Assembly: GCA_945946745.1 (NCBI GenBank)
Contig: CAMEWZ010000034.1
Location: 1-12,993 of the forward strand
Direction: 5' to 3'
Length of the DNA stretch: 12,993 nt
Origin: an uncultured Clostridia bacterium
GTDB taxonomy: Bacteria > Bacillota > Clostridia > Oscillospirales > Oscillospiraceae
This document shows, in pieces, positions 6,869 through 12,993 of this stretch (the stretch's first letter is position 1; each line of letters starts with the position of its first letter). The notes beneath the pieces were generated by a model. That model searched no databases. It had not been told where the DNA came from and was given only the letters and a program-made list of their open reading frames with translations. Made by a program: the position numbers and the translations under genes.

Positions 6869-8152
6869 TTATGATTGCATTTTCAGCAGCCGTTTTACGA
6901 ACTGCTTGAAATAATGCAGCTCGAAATAATGGTGCCAGAGGAAGGGACGCTTGCCGTCCAAATAATCGCCGAAGTATTCGTGGCCAGCCTGATAGCCCTC
7001 CTGGAGGGATTCCGAGAAGGGGGCATACCAGTCCTGCATGTACCAATTGTACCGGTACAGATCTTGATAGGACTTCATATAGCGTACAAAGCACTGCTTG
7101 TAGTGCTTCTGGGTTAAGTAGCAGGCATCCGGCGGCTGGTAGCCCCGATCCTGGGCAAAGCGCTGCAATTCCGGGGTGTAGCCCATAATGAAGGGGCCGA
7201 CAAAGTCGATGGGGTATACCGGTATATTGGCGTCGATGTATACCACATCCAGCTCCCGCATCCGGTTGACGTCGGTCTGGTTGTCGTCGCTGATCACCAG
7301 CCGCTCCACGATCTCCACTTTTTGACCCTGGCGGGCAAAGAGCATATTGTGGGGCAGGGAGCCGGACAGAGAGGCTACCACCTGGGAATTGCGGATGTAG
7401 TGAATCATCCGGCCCAGGGGCACCTTCTCGGGATACAAAATGGTGTAGCCGTTTTTCTCGAAGAAATTGTCCAAAGCGGCAAAACCGAATTCAAACTGCT
7501 GGCCCTTTTGGAACTGGCTGCGGCTGTAGTAGATCTTCTCTGGGGCTTCCCAGGCGGGGTCGGGAATCACATTGTCCGCGACCTGGTCGAAAACCTTTAA
7601 TAGCTTCGGCGTATAGGCCTGGCGCATATGGATGCCCAGCTCCGGCACAATGACCTCCCGATAGGTGGTGGGACGGTTGATGATCTCCAGCTTGTCCCAG
7701 ATTTTCAGCAGTTCCAGAAATTCCCGGTAATTGCCCCTAATTTCCCGCTCCTCGTTTTCGTCCAGGAAGAAAACATATTTGTCGATGGTGTTGTCATTTT
7801 CCAAAAAATACCACAGCCGGGTGACACCCTCGATGAGAAAATGCCCCCAGTGATTCACCAGATAGCCGCAGTAGACCACCTTTTCGTCCTTGTATTCGGG
7901 ATTTTCAAAGGGATAGGAAAATTGCACCCGGCCGGGAATAGCGGATAGATCCACATATTGGCCCTGGCTGTCCACCACGCCGCCCTTGCCAAAGAGCAGA
8001 CCAAAGCTGGGATCCCGCCTTAGGGGCAGGATGGTGGCATTGCTACCCTGCCAGATGGCCGGATTTTCCCGGACTTCAATGGGGGCGTCGCACCATTTTT
8101 TCAGAGCCTCAGCCTTTTTGGGGCGCAGATAAGTATAGTCGATATGCTGCAT
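6869..8152 (-). CDS. Glycosyltransferase family 61-like protein
   Basis: Predicted 427 residues without a signal peptide. The GT61 (DUF563) hallmarks are present: NHWGHFLIEGVTRLW at 100-114, EKIYYSRSQ at 205-213 and SLSGSLPHNMLFARQG at 261-276, in the expected order and spacing. GT61 enzymes transfer sugars such as xylose or GlcNAc. In bacteria they occur in surface-polysaccharide gene sets, so a cytoplasmic role in cell-surface glycan assembly is likely; donor and acceptor are unknown. The C-terminal 110 residues are rich in Tyr, Trp, Phe and His (YKQCFVRYMKSYQDLYRYNW...) and look like a lineage-specific helical addition that may bind the membrane or a partner. TGAGGA at 8164-8159 precedes the ATG by 6 bases. 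It has its own promoter and a long leader. Confidence 0.82.
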   Translation of the reverse strand: MQHIDYTYLRPKKAEALKKWCDAPIEVRENPAIWQGSNATILPLRRDPSFGLLFGKGGVVDSQGQYVDLSAIPGRVQFSYPFENPEYKDEKVVYCGYLVNHWGHFLIEGVTRLWYFLENDNTIDKYVFFLDENEEREIRGNYREFLELLKIWDKLEIINRPTTYREVIVPELGIHMRQAYTPKLLKVFDQVADNVIPDPAWEAPEKIYYSRSQFQKGQQFEFGFAALDNFFEKNGYTILYPEKVPLGRMIHYIRNSQVVASLSGSLPHNMLFARQGQKVEIVERLVISDDNQTDVNRMRELDVVYIDANIPVYPIDFVGPFIMGYTPELQRFAQDRGYQPPDACYLTQKHYKQCFVRYMKSYQDLYRYNWYMQDWYAPFSESLQEGYQAGHEYFGDYLDGKRPFLWHHYFELHYFKQFVKRLLKMQS

Positions 8153-8312
8153 AAAAAATCCTCACAGTTGCAATGAATTACGGGATAGGGGGAGGTGCTG
8201 CGGATCCTTGTAGCTGAGCCGCAGGGGAGTGCTGACTAACAGGGTATAGCCCACGCCGCTGCCTGGGAAACGGCCAGAGAATCAGCGCGATGGCTTTGTA
8301 GTGGCTGTGTAC

Positions 8313-8341
8313 ATGTTACCACGGTTCCGGAAAAATGTAAA
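8313..8341 (-). promoter_or_regulatory. Promoter of the GT61-like gene
   Basis: Read on the minus strand: TTTACA (8341-8336), a 17-base spacer, TAACAT (8318-8313) preceded by TGG. The start would be near 8306, leaving a leader of about 150 bases before the ATG. The leader has one modest hairpin (CTGCGG/CCGCAG) and no riboswitch or T-box that I recognise. The rest of the 8153-8359 gap shows nothing else clear. Confidence 0.5.
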
Positions 8342-8350
8342 CCGCGATTT

Positions 8351-8377
8351 GGAAAACAGTCAATCGGACTGTTTTCC
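8351..8377. other. Perfect stem-loop over the 3' end of the GT-A gene
   Basis: An 11-bp perfect stem (8351-8361 with 8367-8377) with a five-base loop spans the last codons and TGA of the minus-strand glycosyltransferase. No T run follows on the minus strand, so it is not a standard terminator. It may end transcription weakly or protect the mRNA end. It lies 10 bases from the -35 box of the GT61-like gene. Confidence 0.5.
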
Positions 8378-9295
8378 CAGAAGCCGTTTGATTTTGGCAA
8401 ACGCACGCTGGGACAGGTCGATGAAACACAGGTAGGCGTATCGCAGTTTATACTGGTAAAGCAGCCGCTCCCAAAGGGGAAGGGGCAAAGGCTCCCGGCT
8501 GGGACGAAGCTGGCGGCGAAGCATCAGATTCATTTTCTCTACTTCAAACAGGTATGGCGGCTTTGCGCAGTAGCGGGTACCAAAGTGCACCAGCCGTCCC
8601 TGGCTGACCTTGGGGTGCCACTCGGTGGCATAGGTGCATTTACCGGTAAAGATGTCGTGTTCCATTTCTGTCGCTTCCCAGGGATGCCCATAGTTGGCTG
8701 GATCAGCGTCCATGGCATGAAGGCCGTGAACCGCCATGGCCAGGCACAGAACGGTTTCGTCCGCGTGGGGCGCACAGTAATCCGGCCAGGGATATTCCTC
8801 ATAATGCTGGCAGATATGCTGGCATTCCTGATACAGCGCGTCGCAGATTTTCCCACGGCGGATGAAATACAGACCGCCGCAGATATCCGGCTTCCAGTGG
8901 ACACGGCCATTATATTCCCCAACCTTACCGTCCTGGAACAAGCCCTTTTCCGAATCGATGGGATAGTTGGTGCCGCAGCCGGTAAAATCATCGGCGGTAG
9001 CGAAGTAATCCCAATAGGCGTTCAAATCGGCATAGGCCAGGCAGTCGGCGTCAATGAAGATCGTCTCGTCATAGGGCGCGCGAACCAGCAGCTCAAACTT
9101 GTCCCAGAAGGCATTCAGCGGATGCTCCAGCAGAACCACTTGATCGAACTGCGCGGTGATGTCGTTTTCCCGGTCGCACATAATGGCGAAGGGCATGGGA
9201 TGCTCACAGAACAATTTGTAGGAAAGCAGAAGATTTTGCGCCAAACGGTAATATTTTTCATTGCCGGTGGCGATGGTGATGAAGCCTCTGGTCAT
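8360..9295 (-). CDS. GT-A-fold glycosyltransferase (GT8-like)
   Basis: Predicted 311 residues. The ATG at 9295 is chosen because AGGAAAGGA (9313-9305) ends 9 bases before it; an in-frame TTG at 9304 would have no spacing. The opening GFITIATGNEKYYRLAQNLLLSY is typical of nucleotide-sugar binding GT-A domains. A DxD metal motif lies in TIFIDADCLAY (Asp82, Asp84), and WKPDICGGLYFIRRG and HADETVLCLAM (about 178-187) follow as the usual acceptor and second acidic regions. A likely cytoplasmic retaining-type transferase for surface glycan; the sugar is unknown. The C-terminus (about 255-311) is basic and amphipathic, possibly for membrane contact. It is divergent from a LysR gene and precedes the GT61-like gene on the same strand, so the two may serve one pathway. 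Confidence 0.85.
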   Translation of the reverse strand: MTRGFITIATGNEKYYRLAQNLLLSYKLFCEHPMPFAIMCDRENDITAQFDQVVLLEHPLNAFWDKFELLVRAPYDETIFIDADCLAYADLNAYWDYFATADDFTGCGTNYPIDSEKGLFQDGKVGEYNGRVHWKPDICGGLYFIRRGKICDALYQECQHICQHYEEYPWPDYCAPHADETVLCLAMAVHGLHAMDADPANYGHPWEATEMEHDIFTGKCTYATEWHPKVSQGRLVHFGTRYCAKPPYLFEVEKMNLMLRRQLRPSREPLPLPLWERLLYQYKLRYAYLCFIDLSQRAFAKIKRLLGKQSD

Positions 9296-9422
9296 AATGA
9301 ACAATCCTTTCCTATTTTATGGGAATCGGCCGCAACGGCAGGGAAGAAAAACTTGGGCAACACCGCACGAATGGGGACAGCGGGCTTCGGCGGATCTTTT
9401 GCCCCGTTATGCGGCGCTGCCC

Positions 9423-9450
9423 TTGATTTCTTTTGTATAAAGTATATAAT
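9423..9450 (+). promoter_or_regulatory. Promoter of the LysR operon
   Basis: TTGATT (9423-9428), a 16-base spacer and a perfect TATAAT (9445-9450), with a start near 9457 and a leader of about 40 bases. Its -10 box overlaps the -10 box of the opposing promoter. Confidence 0.65.
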
Positions 9451-9469
9451 AAGAAAGAAAATTTGTCAA
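9441..9469 (-). promoter_or_regulatory. Promoter of the GT-A glycosyltransferase gene
   Basis: On the minus strand: consensus TTGACA (9469-9464), a 17-base spacer, TATACT (9446-9441). The start would be near 9434, leaving a leader of about 140 bases. This is the best-matching promoter in the window. The leader region 9296-9420 has no ORF, RNA motif or repeat that I recognise. Confidence 0.7.
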
Positions 9470-9471
9470 AT
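9461..9471. promoter_or_regulatory. Candidate LysR operator (11-bp dyad)
   Basis: ATTTGTCAAAT is a perfect 5-1-5 dyad. It covers the -35 box of the glycosyltransferase promoter and lies just after the LysR start point. LysR-type regulators bind T-N11-A sites with dyad symmetry in such divergent regions. Assignment to this regulator is by position only. Confidence 0.35.
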
Positions 9472-9497
9472 TTCTTCCGATAGAAGGAGGACGGAAT

Positions 9498-10415
9498 ATG
9501 GACTTAAGAAGCCTCACGATCTTCATGGAGGCGGCGGAGTTGGGCAGCTTTACCCAGACGGGGGAAAAGCTGGGCTATTCTCAACCCACCATTTCCTTCC
9601 AGATCAAGCTTCTGGAAAAGGAACTGGGAGTGCAGCTGTTTGATCGGATCGGCCATACCGTGAGTCTGACGGACGCGGGCAGGGCGGCCCTTGGCTATGC
9701 CCAGAGCATCTGCCATCTGTCCCAGGAGATGGTGCTGGACAGCGCCCAGCGCCGGGAGCCCAGCGGTATTTTGCGGCTGGGTACGTCGGATTCCCTGTGC
9801 GGCCCGCTGTTGGCGCGGCATTTCCGGGAATTTAGCAGTGCCTATCCCAAGGTGTCGCTGCATATCTCCACAGGCGATACCGGCGAGTTGCTGGAGTATC
9901 TGGATCACAACGAGGTGGACATGATCTGCACCATTGACGGCCGGGTCTATAACACCAACTATCTCATCGCCCACGAGGAGGAGATCGGCGTTCATTTTGT
10001 GGCATCGCCGGAGAACAGCCTGTCCGGGAAGGAGACCGTCCGGCTGGAGGAGCTGATTGACCAGCCCTTCCTGCTGACGGAAAGAGGCATGAGCTACCGC
10101 CGCTTAATGGATGAAAAGCTGGCCCAAAGCTCCCTGGAAATCCAGCCGGTGCTGGAAACCGGACGGGCGGACTTGATTTGTACCCTGGCGGAGGAAAACG
10201 CGGGCATCGCTTTCCTGCCGGACTATGTGACGGAGGAAAGCGTCCGGCATGGCCGGTTGAAACGGCTGAAGGTGCCGGACTGCCAGGTGGTGGTGTGGAA
10301 ACAGGTGCTGTACCGCAGGGAAAAGTGGGTGTCCCTGCAAATGCGGGCCATGATTGACCATCTTTCCCGCATCCATCTCACAGGCGGCGGGCCGGAGGGA
10401 GGAACCTGGGGATGA
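9498..10415 (+). CDS. LysR family transcriptional regulator
   Basis: Predicted 305 residues, standard length. Residues 1-60 carry the winged helix-turn-helix (SFTQTGEKLGYSQPTISFQIKLLEKELGVQLFDR), and 90-295 the periplasmic-binding-protein-like effector domain (LRLGTSDSLCGPLL, AEENAGIAFLPDYV). AAGGAGG lies 7 bases before the ATG. The stop overlaps the ATG of the next gene (ATGA), so the dipeptidase lipoprotein is translationally coupled. LysR proteins commonly control a divergent gene and themselves, which here would be the GT-A glycosyltransferase. The effector is unknown. A glycine-rich tail (TGGGPEGGTWG) is probably unstructured. Confidence 0.95.
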   Translation: MDLRSLTIFMEAAELGSFTQTGEKLGYSQPTISFQIKLLEKELGVQLFDRIGHTVSLTDAGRAALGYAQSICHLSQEMVLDSAQRREPSGILRLGTSDSLCGPLLARHFREFSSAYPKVSLHISTGDTGELLEYLDHNEVDMICTIDGRVYNTNYLIAHEEEIGVHFVASPENSLSGKETVRLEELIDQPFLLTERGMSYRRLMDEKLAQSSLEIQPVLETGRADLICTLAEENAGIAFLPDYVTEESVRHGRLKRLKVPDCQVVVWKQVLYRREKWVSLQMRAMIDHLSRIHLTGGGPEGGTWG

Positions 10416-11119
10416 GACGGAAAATTTCGCTGCTTCTGCTGACGGGAATGCTGCTTGCCGGCTGCCGGGCGCCGGAAAACACCGCTTCGGAGACTGGGGC
10501 GGAAGGCACAACGCAGTCCTTGGCCGCCACGGAAGAAACCCTGCCTGCCACAGAGCCGGAACCGGCGGAGGATGCCTTCGTCCGGGTGACCAAGTACATC
10601 CCGGAAATCCGGCAGGAGCTGCCCTACGCCACGGAGGATAATTTTACCGGGCAGGTGATCTATGATTTCCCCGACGCGTATCTTCGCTGGGGCACGGTGA
10701 AAAAGCTTCGGGCCGTCAGTGAGGAATTGGCGCAGATGGGACTGGGCCTTAAAATCTGGGACGGGTTCCGTCCGGCGAGCGCCCAGTTCCGTCTGTGGCA
10801 GGTCTGCCCGAATCCCACCTACGTGGCCAACCCGGAGAAGGGCTTCAGCAGCCACAGCCGGGGAAACACCGTGGATTTGACCCTGGTGGATGAAGCGGGC
10901 CGGGAGCTGGAAATGCCCACAGCCTTTGACGACTTTACCGCCAAGGCGGATCGGGACTATTCCGACTGCTCCGAAACCGCAGCTGAAAATGCCCGGCTGC
11001 TGGAGCGGATGATGGAAAAACACGGCTTTTCCGGGTATTTTGGAGAATGGTGGCACTTTACCGATACCCAGGATTACCCGGTGGACAAGGTTTTTGAACC
11101 GCCGGTCAGCCTGGGATAA
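10412..11119 (+). CDS. VanX-like D-Ala-D-Ala dipeptidase lipoprotein (M15D)
   Basis: Predicted 235 residues. A lipoprotein signal ends in LLAGC (lipidated Cys18). A Ser/Thr/Glu-rich linker (19-55) leads to an M15D domain. Zinc ligands His148 and Asp155 (SSHSRGNTVD) and His215, catalytic Glu212 (GEWWHF) and the substrate arginine Arg120 (WDGFRP) match VanX/DdpX. It should cleave D-Ala-D-Ala or related dipeptides outside the membrane, so a role in recycling peptidoglycan fragments is more likely than glycopeptide resistance: VanX itself is cytoplasmic, and no vanHA-type genes are here. It overlaps the LysR stop and precedes the deacylase gene by 19 bases. Enzyme activity on free D-Ala-D-Ala versus stem peptides is not decided by sequence. 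Confidence 0.9.
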   Translation: MRRKISLLLLTGMLLAGCRAPENTASETGAEGTTQSLAATEETLPATEPEPAEDAFVRVTKYIPEIRQELPYATEDNFTGQVIYDFPDAYLRWGTVKKLRAVSEELAQMGLGLKIWDGFRPASAQFRLWQVCPNPTYVANPEKGFSSHSRGNTVDLTLVDEAGRELEMPTAFDDFTAKADRDYSDCSETAAENARLLERMMEKHGFSGYFGEWWHFTDTQDYPVDKVFEPPVSLG

Positions 11120-11138
11120 ATGCAAAAGGAGAAGAACA

Positions 11139-11624
11139 ATGTCCATTGAAAAAGTGCGGGGCTTTTTTGCCCAATATGGTATAGAGAATCGGATCCTGGA
11201 ATTCCCTGTTTCCAGCGCTACGGTGGAATTGGCTGCCCAGGCGCTGCACTGTGCGCCCTGCCGGATTGCCAAGACGCTGTCCTTCGGCGTCAATGGCGCG
11301 CCCATTCTGATTGTTACTGCCGGAGACGCCAAGGTGGATAATGCCAAATTTAAAGCCCGCTTCGGTGTGAAGGCAAAAATGCTGTCTCACGATGACGCGG
11401 CCACGTTCATCGGTCATGCGGTGGGGGGCGTGTGCCCCTTTGCGGTGAAGGAGGGGGTGGCGGTTTATCTGGATGTTTCTTTGAAACGTTTTGAAACCGT
11501 GTTCCCCGCCGCGGGGAGCAGCAACAGCGCCATTGAGCTGACCATTCCGGAACTGGAAACCTATTCCGGCTTCGCGGACTGGGTGGATGTGTGCAAGGCT
11601 TGGCAGGATGATAAGGGATGCTGA
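11139..11624 (+). CDS. YbaK/EbsC-type aminoacyl-tRNA deacylase
   Basis: Predicted 161 residues. The ATG at 11139 has AAGGAG at 11126-11131; the frame is open further upstream over the end of the dipeptidase gene but has no start signal there. The YbaK/ProX fold is shown by the conserved Lys45 (RIAKTLSF), by ILIVTAGDAKVD at about 56-67 and by GGVCPF at 96-101 (usually GGVSPF or GGIPPF). YbaK-type proteins remove mischarged amino acids, mainly Cys or Ala, from tRNA-Pro in the cytoplasm; the exact substrate varies by subfamily. Last gene of the LysR operon, ended by the terminator at 11647-11680. Confidence 0.92.
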   Translation: MSIEKVRGFFAQYGIENRILEFPVSSATVELAAQALHCAPCRIAKTLSFGVNGAPILIVTAGDAKVDNAKFKARFGVKAKMLSHDDAATFIGHAVGGVCPFAVKEGVAVYLDVSLKRFETVFPAAGSSNSAIELTIPELETYSGFADWVDVCKAWQDDKGC

Positions 11625-11646
11625 CCGCGGCTTCCTCCGAAAAGAT

Positions 11647-11680
11647 GCCCGGACGCTTGAAAAAAGCGTCCGGGCGTTTC
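11647..11680. terminator. Two-way terminator
   Basis: A perfect 12-bp GC-rich stem (11647-11658 with 11664-11675) with loop GAAAA, followed by GTTTC on the plus strand and, on the minus strand, by a short ATCTTTT run. It separates the convergent deacylase and peptidase E-like genes. Confidence 0.85.
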
Positions 11681-11681
11681 C

Positions 11682-12413
11682 TTATTCAAGTTCGTCCATA
11701 TCCAAAACATCGCCATTCTGGGTCAGAGACTCCAGTTCTCCGTCCCGGATGACATAGCCCTCGCCGCACAGCAAAAGGTTTTCGTCATCCTGGTAGAAAT
11801 AACTGCCGTCGGGAAGGGCAAAGAAGGTGTGCCCAAAGCTGTCGGCATAGGTGATATCCTCAAACAGCCGCTGGCCGTCCAGAATCGTATCCTTGACCTT
11901 CTGGTAGTGGGGCAGTAGGTTCACATCGGTCAAGCCCAGACCCTCGGCCCACCGGGGGAACGCGGGAGAGGATTCCCCTTCCTCCTCCGGCTGTACGTAG
12001 ACCGCGTCGGCGCTGTTCATGCTGCCCGCGCTGATACCCACTACCACGCCGTCAAAGCCCTCCAGCTTCTCCCGCAGACCGATGGCCTGGAAGAACGCGT
12101 TCTGGGTGGGAACATGGCCGCCGGACAGGAAAATCAGATCGCTGTCCTGGATCAGCGCCTCCGCCTGACCGGCATTGAAGCCGTCCAGAATGTGGTAGGA
12201 CTGAAACGCCATCCCGGCCTCGGAAAAGGCGCCCACCGTATCCGCGCCAAAATGGCAGGTATCGTCCCGGTTCTCGGGATCCGCGGCGATGAACAAGGCC
12301 CGGGGATTGGGGGGCAGAACCTCCCGGATGCGGTCGATGAAAGCGTTGTCATTGCTGAGAATCGCCCGATCCGCGTCATTGACATAGGGGCTGCTGGTAA
12401 CGAATAAAACCAT
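11682..12413 (-). CDS. Peptidase E-like (S51) / class I amidotransferase-like protein
   Basis: Predicted 243 residues. The nucleophile elbow GISAGSM (Ser128) and LSGGHVPTQN at about 96-105 are the S51 hallmarks; His159 (LLPHYQ) is the probable catalytic histidine. Peptidase E cleaves N-terminal Asp-X dipeptides in the cytoplasm. This protein belongs to the broader Firmicutes 'type 1 glutamine amidotransferase-like' group, for which that activity is not proven, and I cannot place the third catalytic residue with certainty. Its site AAGGAG (12429-12424) overlaps the TAA of the upstream pseudouridine synthase gene, so the two form an operon. The start ATG at 12413 is 10 bases after it. Confidence 0.88.
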   Translation of the reverse strand: MVLFVTSSPYVNDADRAILSNDNAFIDRIREVLPPNPRALFIAADPENRDDTCHFGADTVGAFSEAGMAFQSYHILDGFNAGQAEALIQDSDLIFLSGGHVPTQNAFFQAIGLREKLEGFDGVVVGISAGSMNSADAVYVQPEEEGESSPAFPRWAEGLGLTDVNLLPHYQKVKDTILDGQRLFEDITYADSFGHTFFALPDGSYFYQDDENLLLCGEGYVIRDGELESLTQNGDVLDMDELE

Positions 12414-12427
12414 AATGAAAAATCTCC

Positions 12428-12993
12428 TTAGTACGAAACGCCGGGGAAATACTCCTGCGCGAAGTCAACCTTCTCCACCTGGAAGGATTTTCCGTTTAGA
12501 TATGCCAGGGAACCGGCGTCGGTGGTGAAGGCAAAGGTAAGCTTATAGGAATACAGAGCCTGGTAGCTGCGGTCATAGCGCTTGTCCAGCTTACCGTACT
12601 TGCCGTCTCCCAGCAGGGGATGGCCTGCATGAGCGAACTGGGCGCGGATCTGATGGGTGCGGCCGGTGATCAGCTCACATTCCACCAGGCTCAGCCCGGA
12701 GGCGCTGGCCAGGGTCTTGTAGTTGGTCTGACAGGTTTTGGAGCCGGGCTGAGGGGTGTCGGTGACATAGACGCGGTTCTGCTTGGCGTCTTTGAACAGA
12801 AATCCTTTGAGACTGCCCTCTTTGGGCTTGGGAGTGCCCTCCACGATGGCCAGATACCGTTTGTCGATCTCCCGATCCTTGATTTTTTGGTTCATCACCC
12901 GCAGGGCTTCGGCGGTTTTGGCGGCGATGACGATGCCGCCGGTGTTCCGGTCAATCCGGTTGCACAGGGCGGGGGTAAAGGCGTTTTCCTCCC
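12428..12993 (-). CDS. RluA family 23S rRNA pseudouridine synthase (5' part outside window)
   Basis: The reading frame is open to the window edge, so the start lies beyond 12993 and at least 188 C-terminal residues are present. The catalytic motif NRIDRNTGG (Asp at 12952-12950) lies just inside, followed by YLAIVEG and the RluA signature LITGRTHQIRAQFAHAGHPLLGDGKYG. The family converts specific uridines of 23S rRNA (RluC/RluD type) or of tRNA to pseudouridine; the target base cannot be told here. The in-frame ATG at 12898 is not the true start because the catalytic motif precedes it. The first residue of the motif is Asn where His is usual (HRLD), a mild departure. The C-terminal 45 residues after the signature are a common Firmicutes extension. 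Confidence 0.95.
   Translation of the reverse strand, partial: EENAFTPALCNRIDRNTGGIVIAAKTAEALRVMNQKIKDREIDKRYLAIVEGTPKPKEGSLKGFLFKDAKQNRVYVTDTPQPGSKTCQTNYKTLASASGLSLVECELITGRTHQIRAQFAHAGHPLLGDGKYGKLDKRYDRSYQALYSYKLTFAFTTDAGSLAYLNGKSFQVEKVDFAQEYFPGVSY

Noticed and set aside
8153..8312. T-box or riboswitch in the GT61 leader
   Set aside because: I found no T-box sequence, conserved riboswitch core or terminator/antiterminator pair.
8585..9643. Open frame of 352 codons on the plus strand across the GT-A gene and into the LysR gene
   Set aside because: It is antisense to a clear glycosyltransferase, crosses the divergent promoters and has no ribosome site or family motif. Long antisense frames are common in GC-rich genes.
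10412..11119. Vancomycin-resistance gene
   Set aside because: It has a lipoprotein signal and no ligase, dehydrogenase or two-component neighbours, so a wall-recycling dipeptidase fits better.
10223..11347. Open frame of 374 codons on the minus strand over the LysR, dipeptidase and deacylase genes
   Set aside because: It crosses three well-supported genes on the other strand and has no start signal.
2800..11624. A proline-themed system (Xaa-Pro peptidase, EF-P and YbaK-type tRNA-Pro editing)
   Set aside because: The peptidase and efp are a known neighbour pair, but the deacylase is over 5 kb away in another operon with unrelated genes between, so chance is the simpler view.

Overview
The window looks like a piece of chromosome from a moderately GC-rich gut Clostridia bacterium, most likely of the Oscillospiraceae/Ruminococcaceae type. 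The signs are strong AGGAGG-type ribosome sites, the gene string yqeG - M24 Xaa-Pro peptidase - efp - CD1247-type acidic zinc-ribbon protein, and small palindromic intergenic repeats. This placement is an inference from gene content and has not been checked by a search. I see no tRNA, rRNA, CRISPR array, phage gene or transposase gene.

Left part (1-2300): a membrane-anchored DUF4179-like extracytoplasmic protein ends at a strong terminator. A pair of inverted REP-like hairpins (1229-1310) follows and supplies the last codon and stop of a convergent gene of unknown function (minus strand, 1305-2021). Between that gene and yqeG lies a MITE-like element of about 176 bp (2076-2251). It is built of four hairpins and lies in the probable 5' leader of the yqeG transcript.

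Centre (2300-6500, plus strand): the HAD phosphatase YqeG overlaps an M24 aminopeptidase by four bases (ATGA). Next comes an AT-richer polytopic membrane protein of GT-C-like topology that looks inserted. Then efp, with its own promoter and terminator, and the acidic zinc-ribbon protein. A two-way terminator closes this part.

Right-centre (6500-9500, minus strand): a GT-A-type glycosyltransferase, a GT61-like glycosyltransferase with its own promoter, and a small ArsC/Spx-family thioredoxin-fold protein whose ribosome site overlaps the stop of the GT61 gene. The first glycosyltransferase is divergent from a LysR regulator, and the two promoters overlap around a small dyad.

Right part (9498-12993): a plus-strand operon of LysR regulator, a VanX-like D-Ala-D-Ala dipeptidase lipoprotein, and a YbaK-type aminoacyl-tRNA deacylase. 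It converges on a minus-strand pair, an RluA-family pseudouridine synthase (cut by the window edge) and an S51 peptidase E-like protein.

Most genes are housekeeping or envelope functions. The least ordinary signals are the two palindromic repeat elements, in which differences between the arms are compensatory base-pair changes that keep the hairpins. The low-GC membrane gene between the peptidase and efp is the next most unusual. I did not find convincing evidence for a new multi-gene system.
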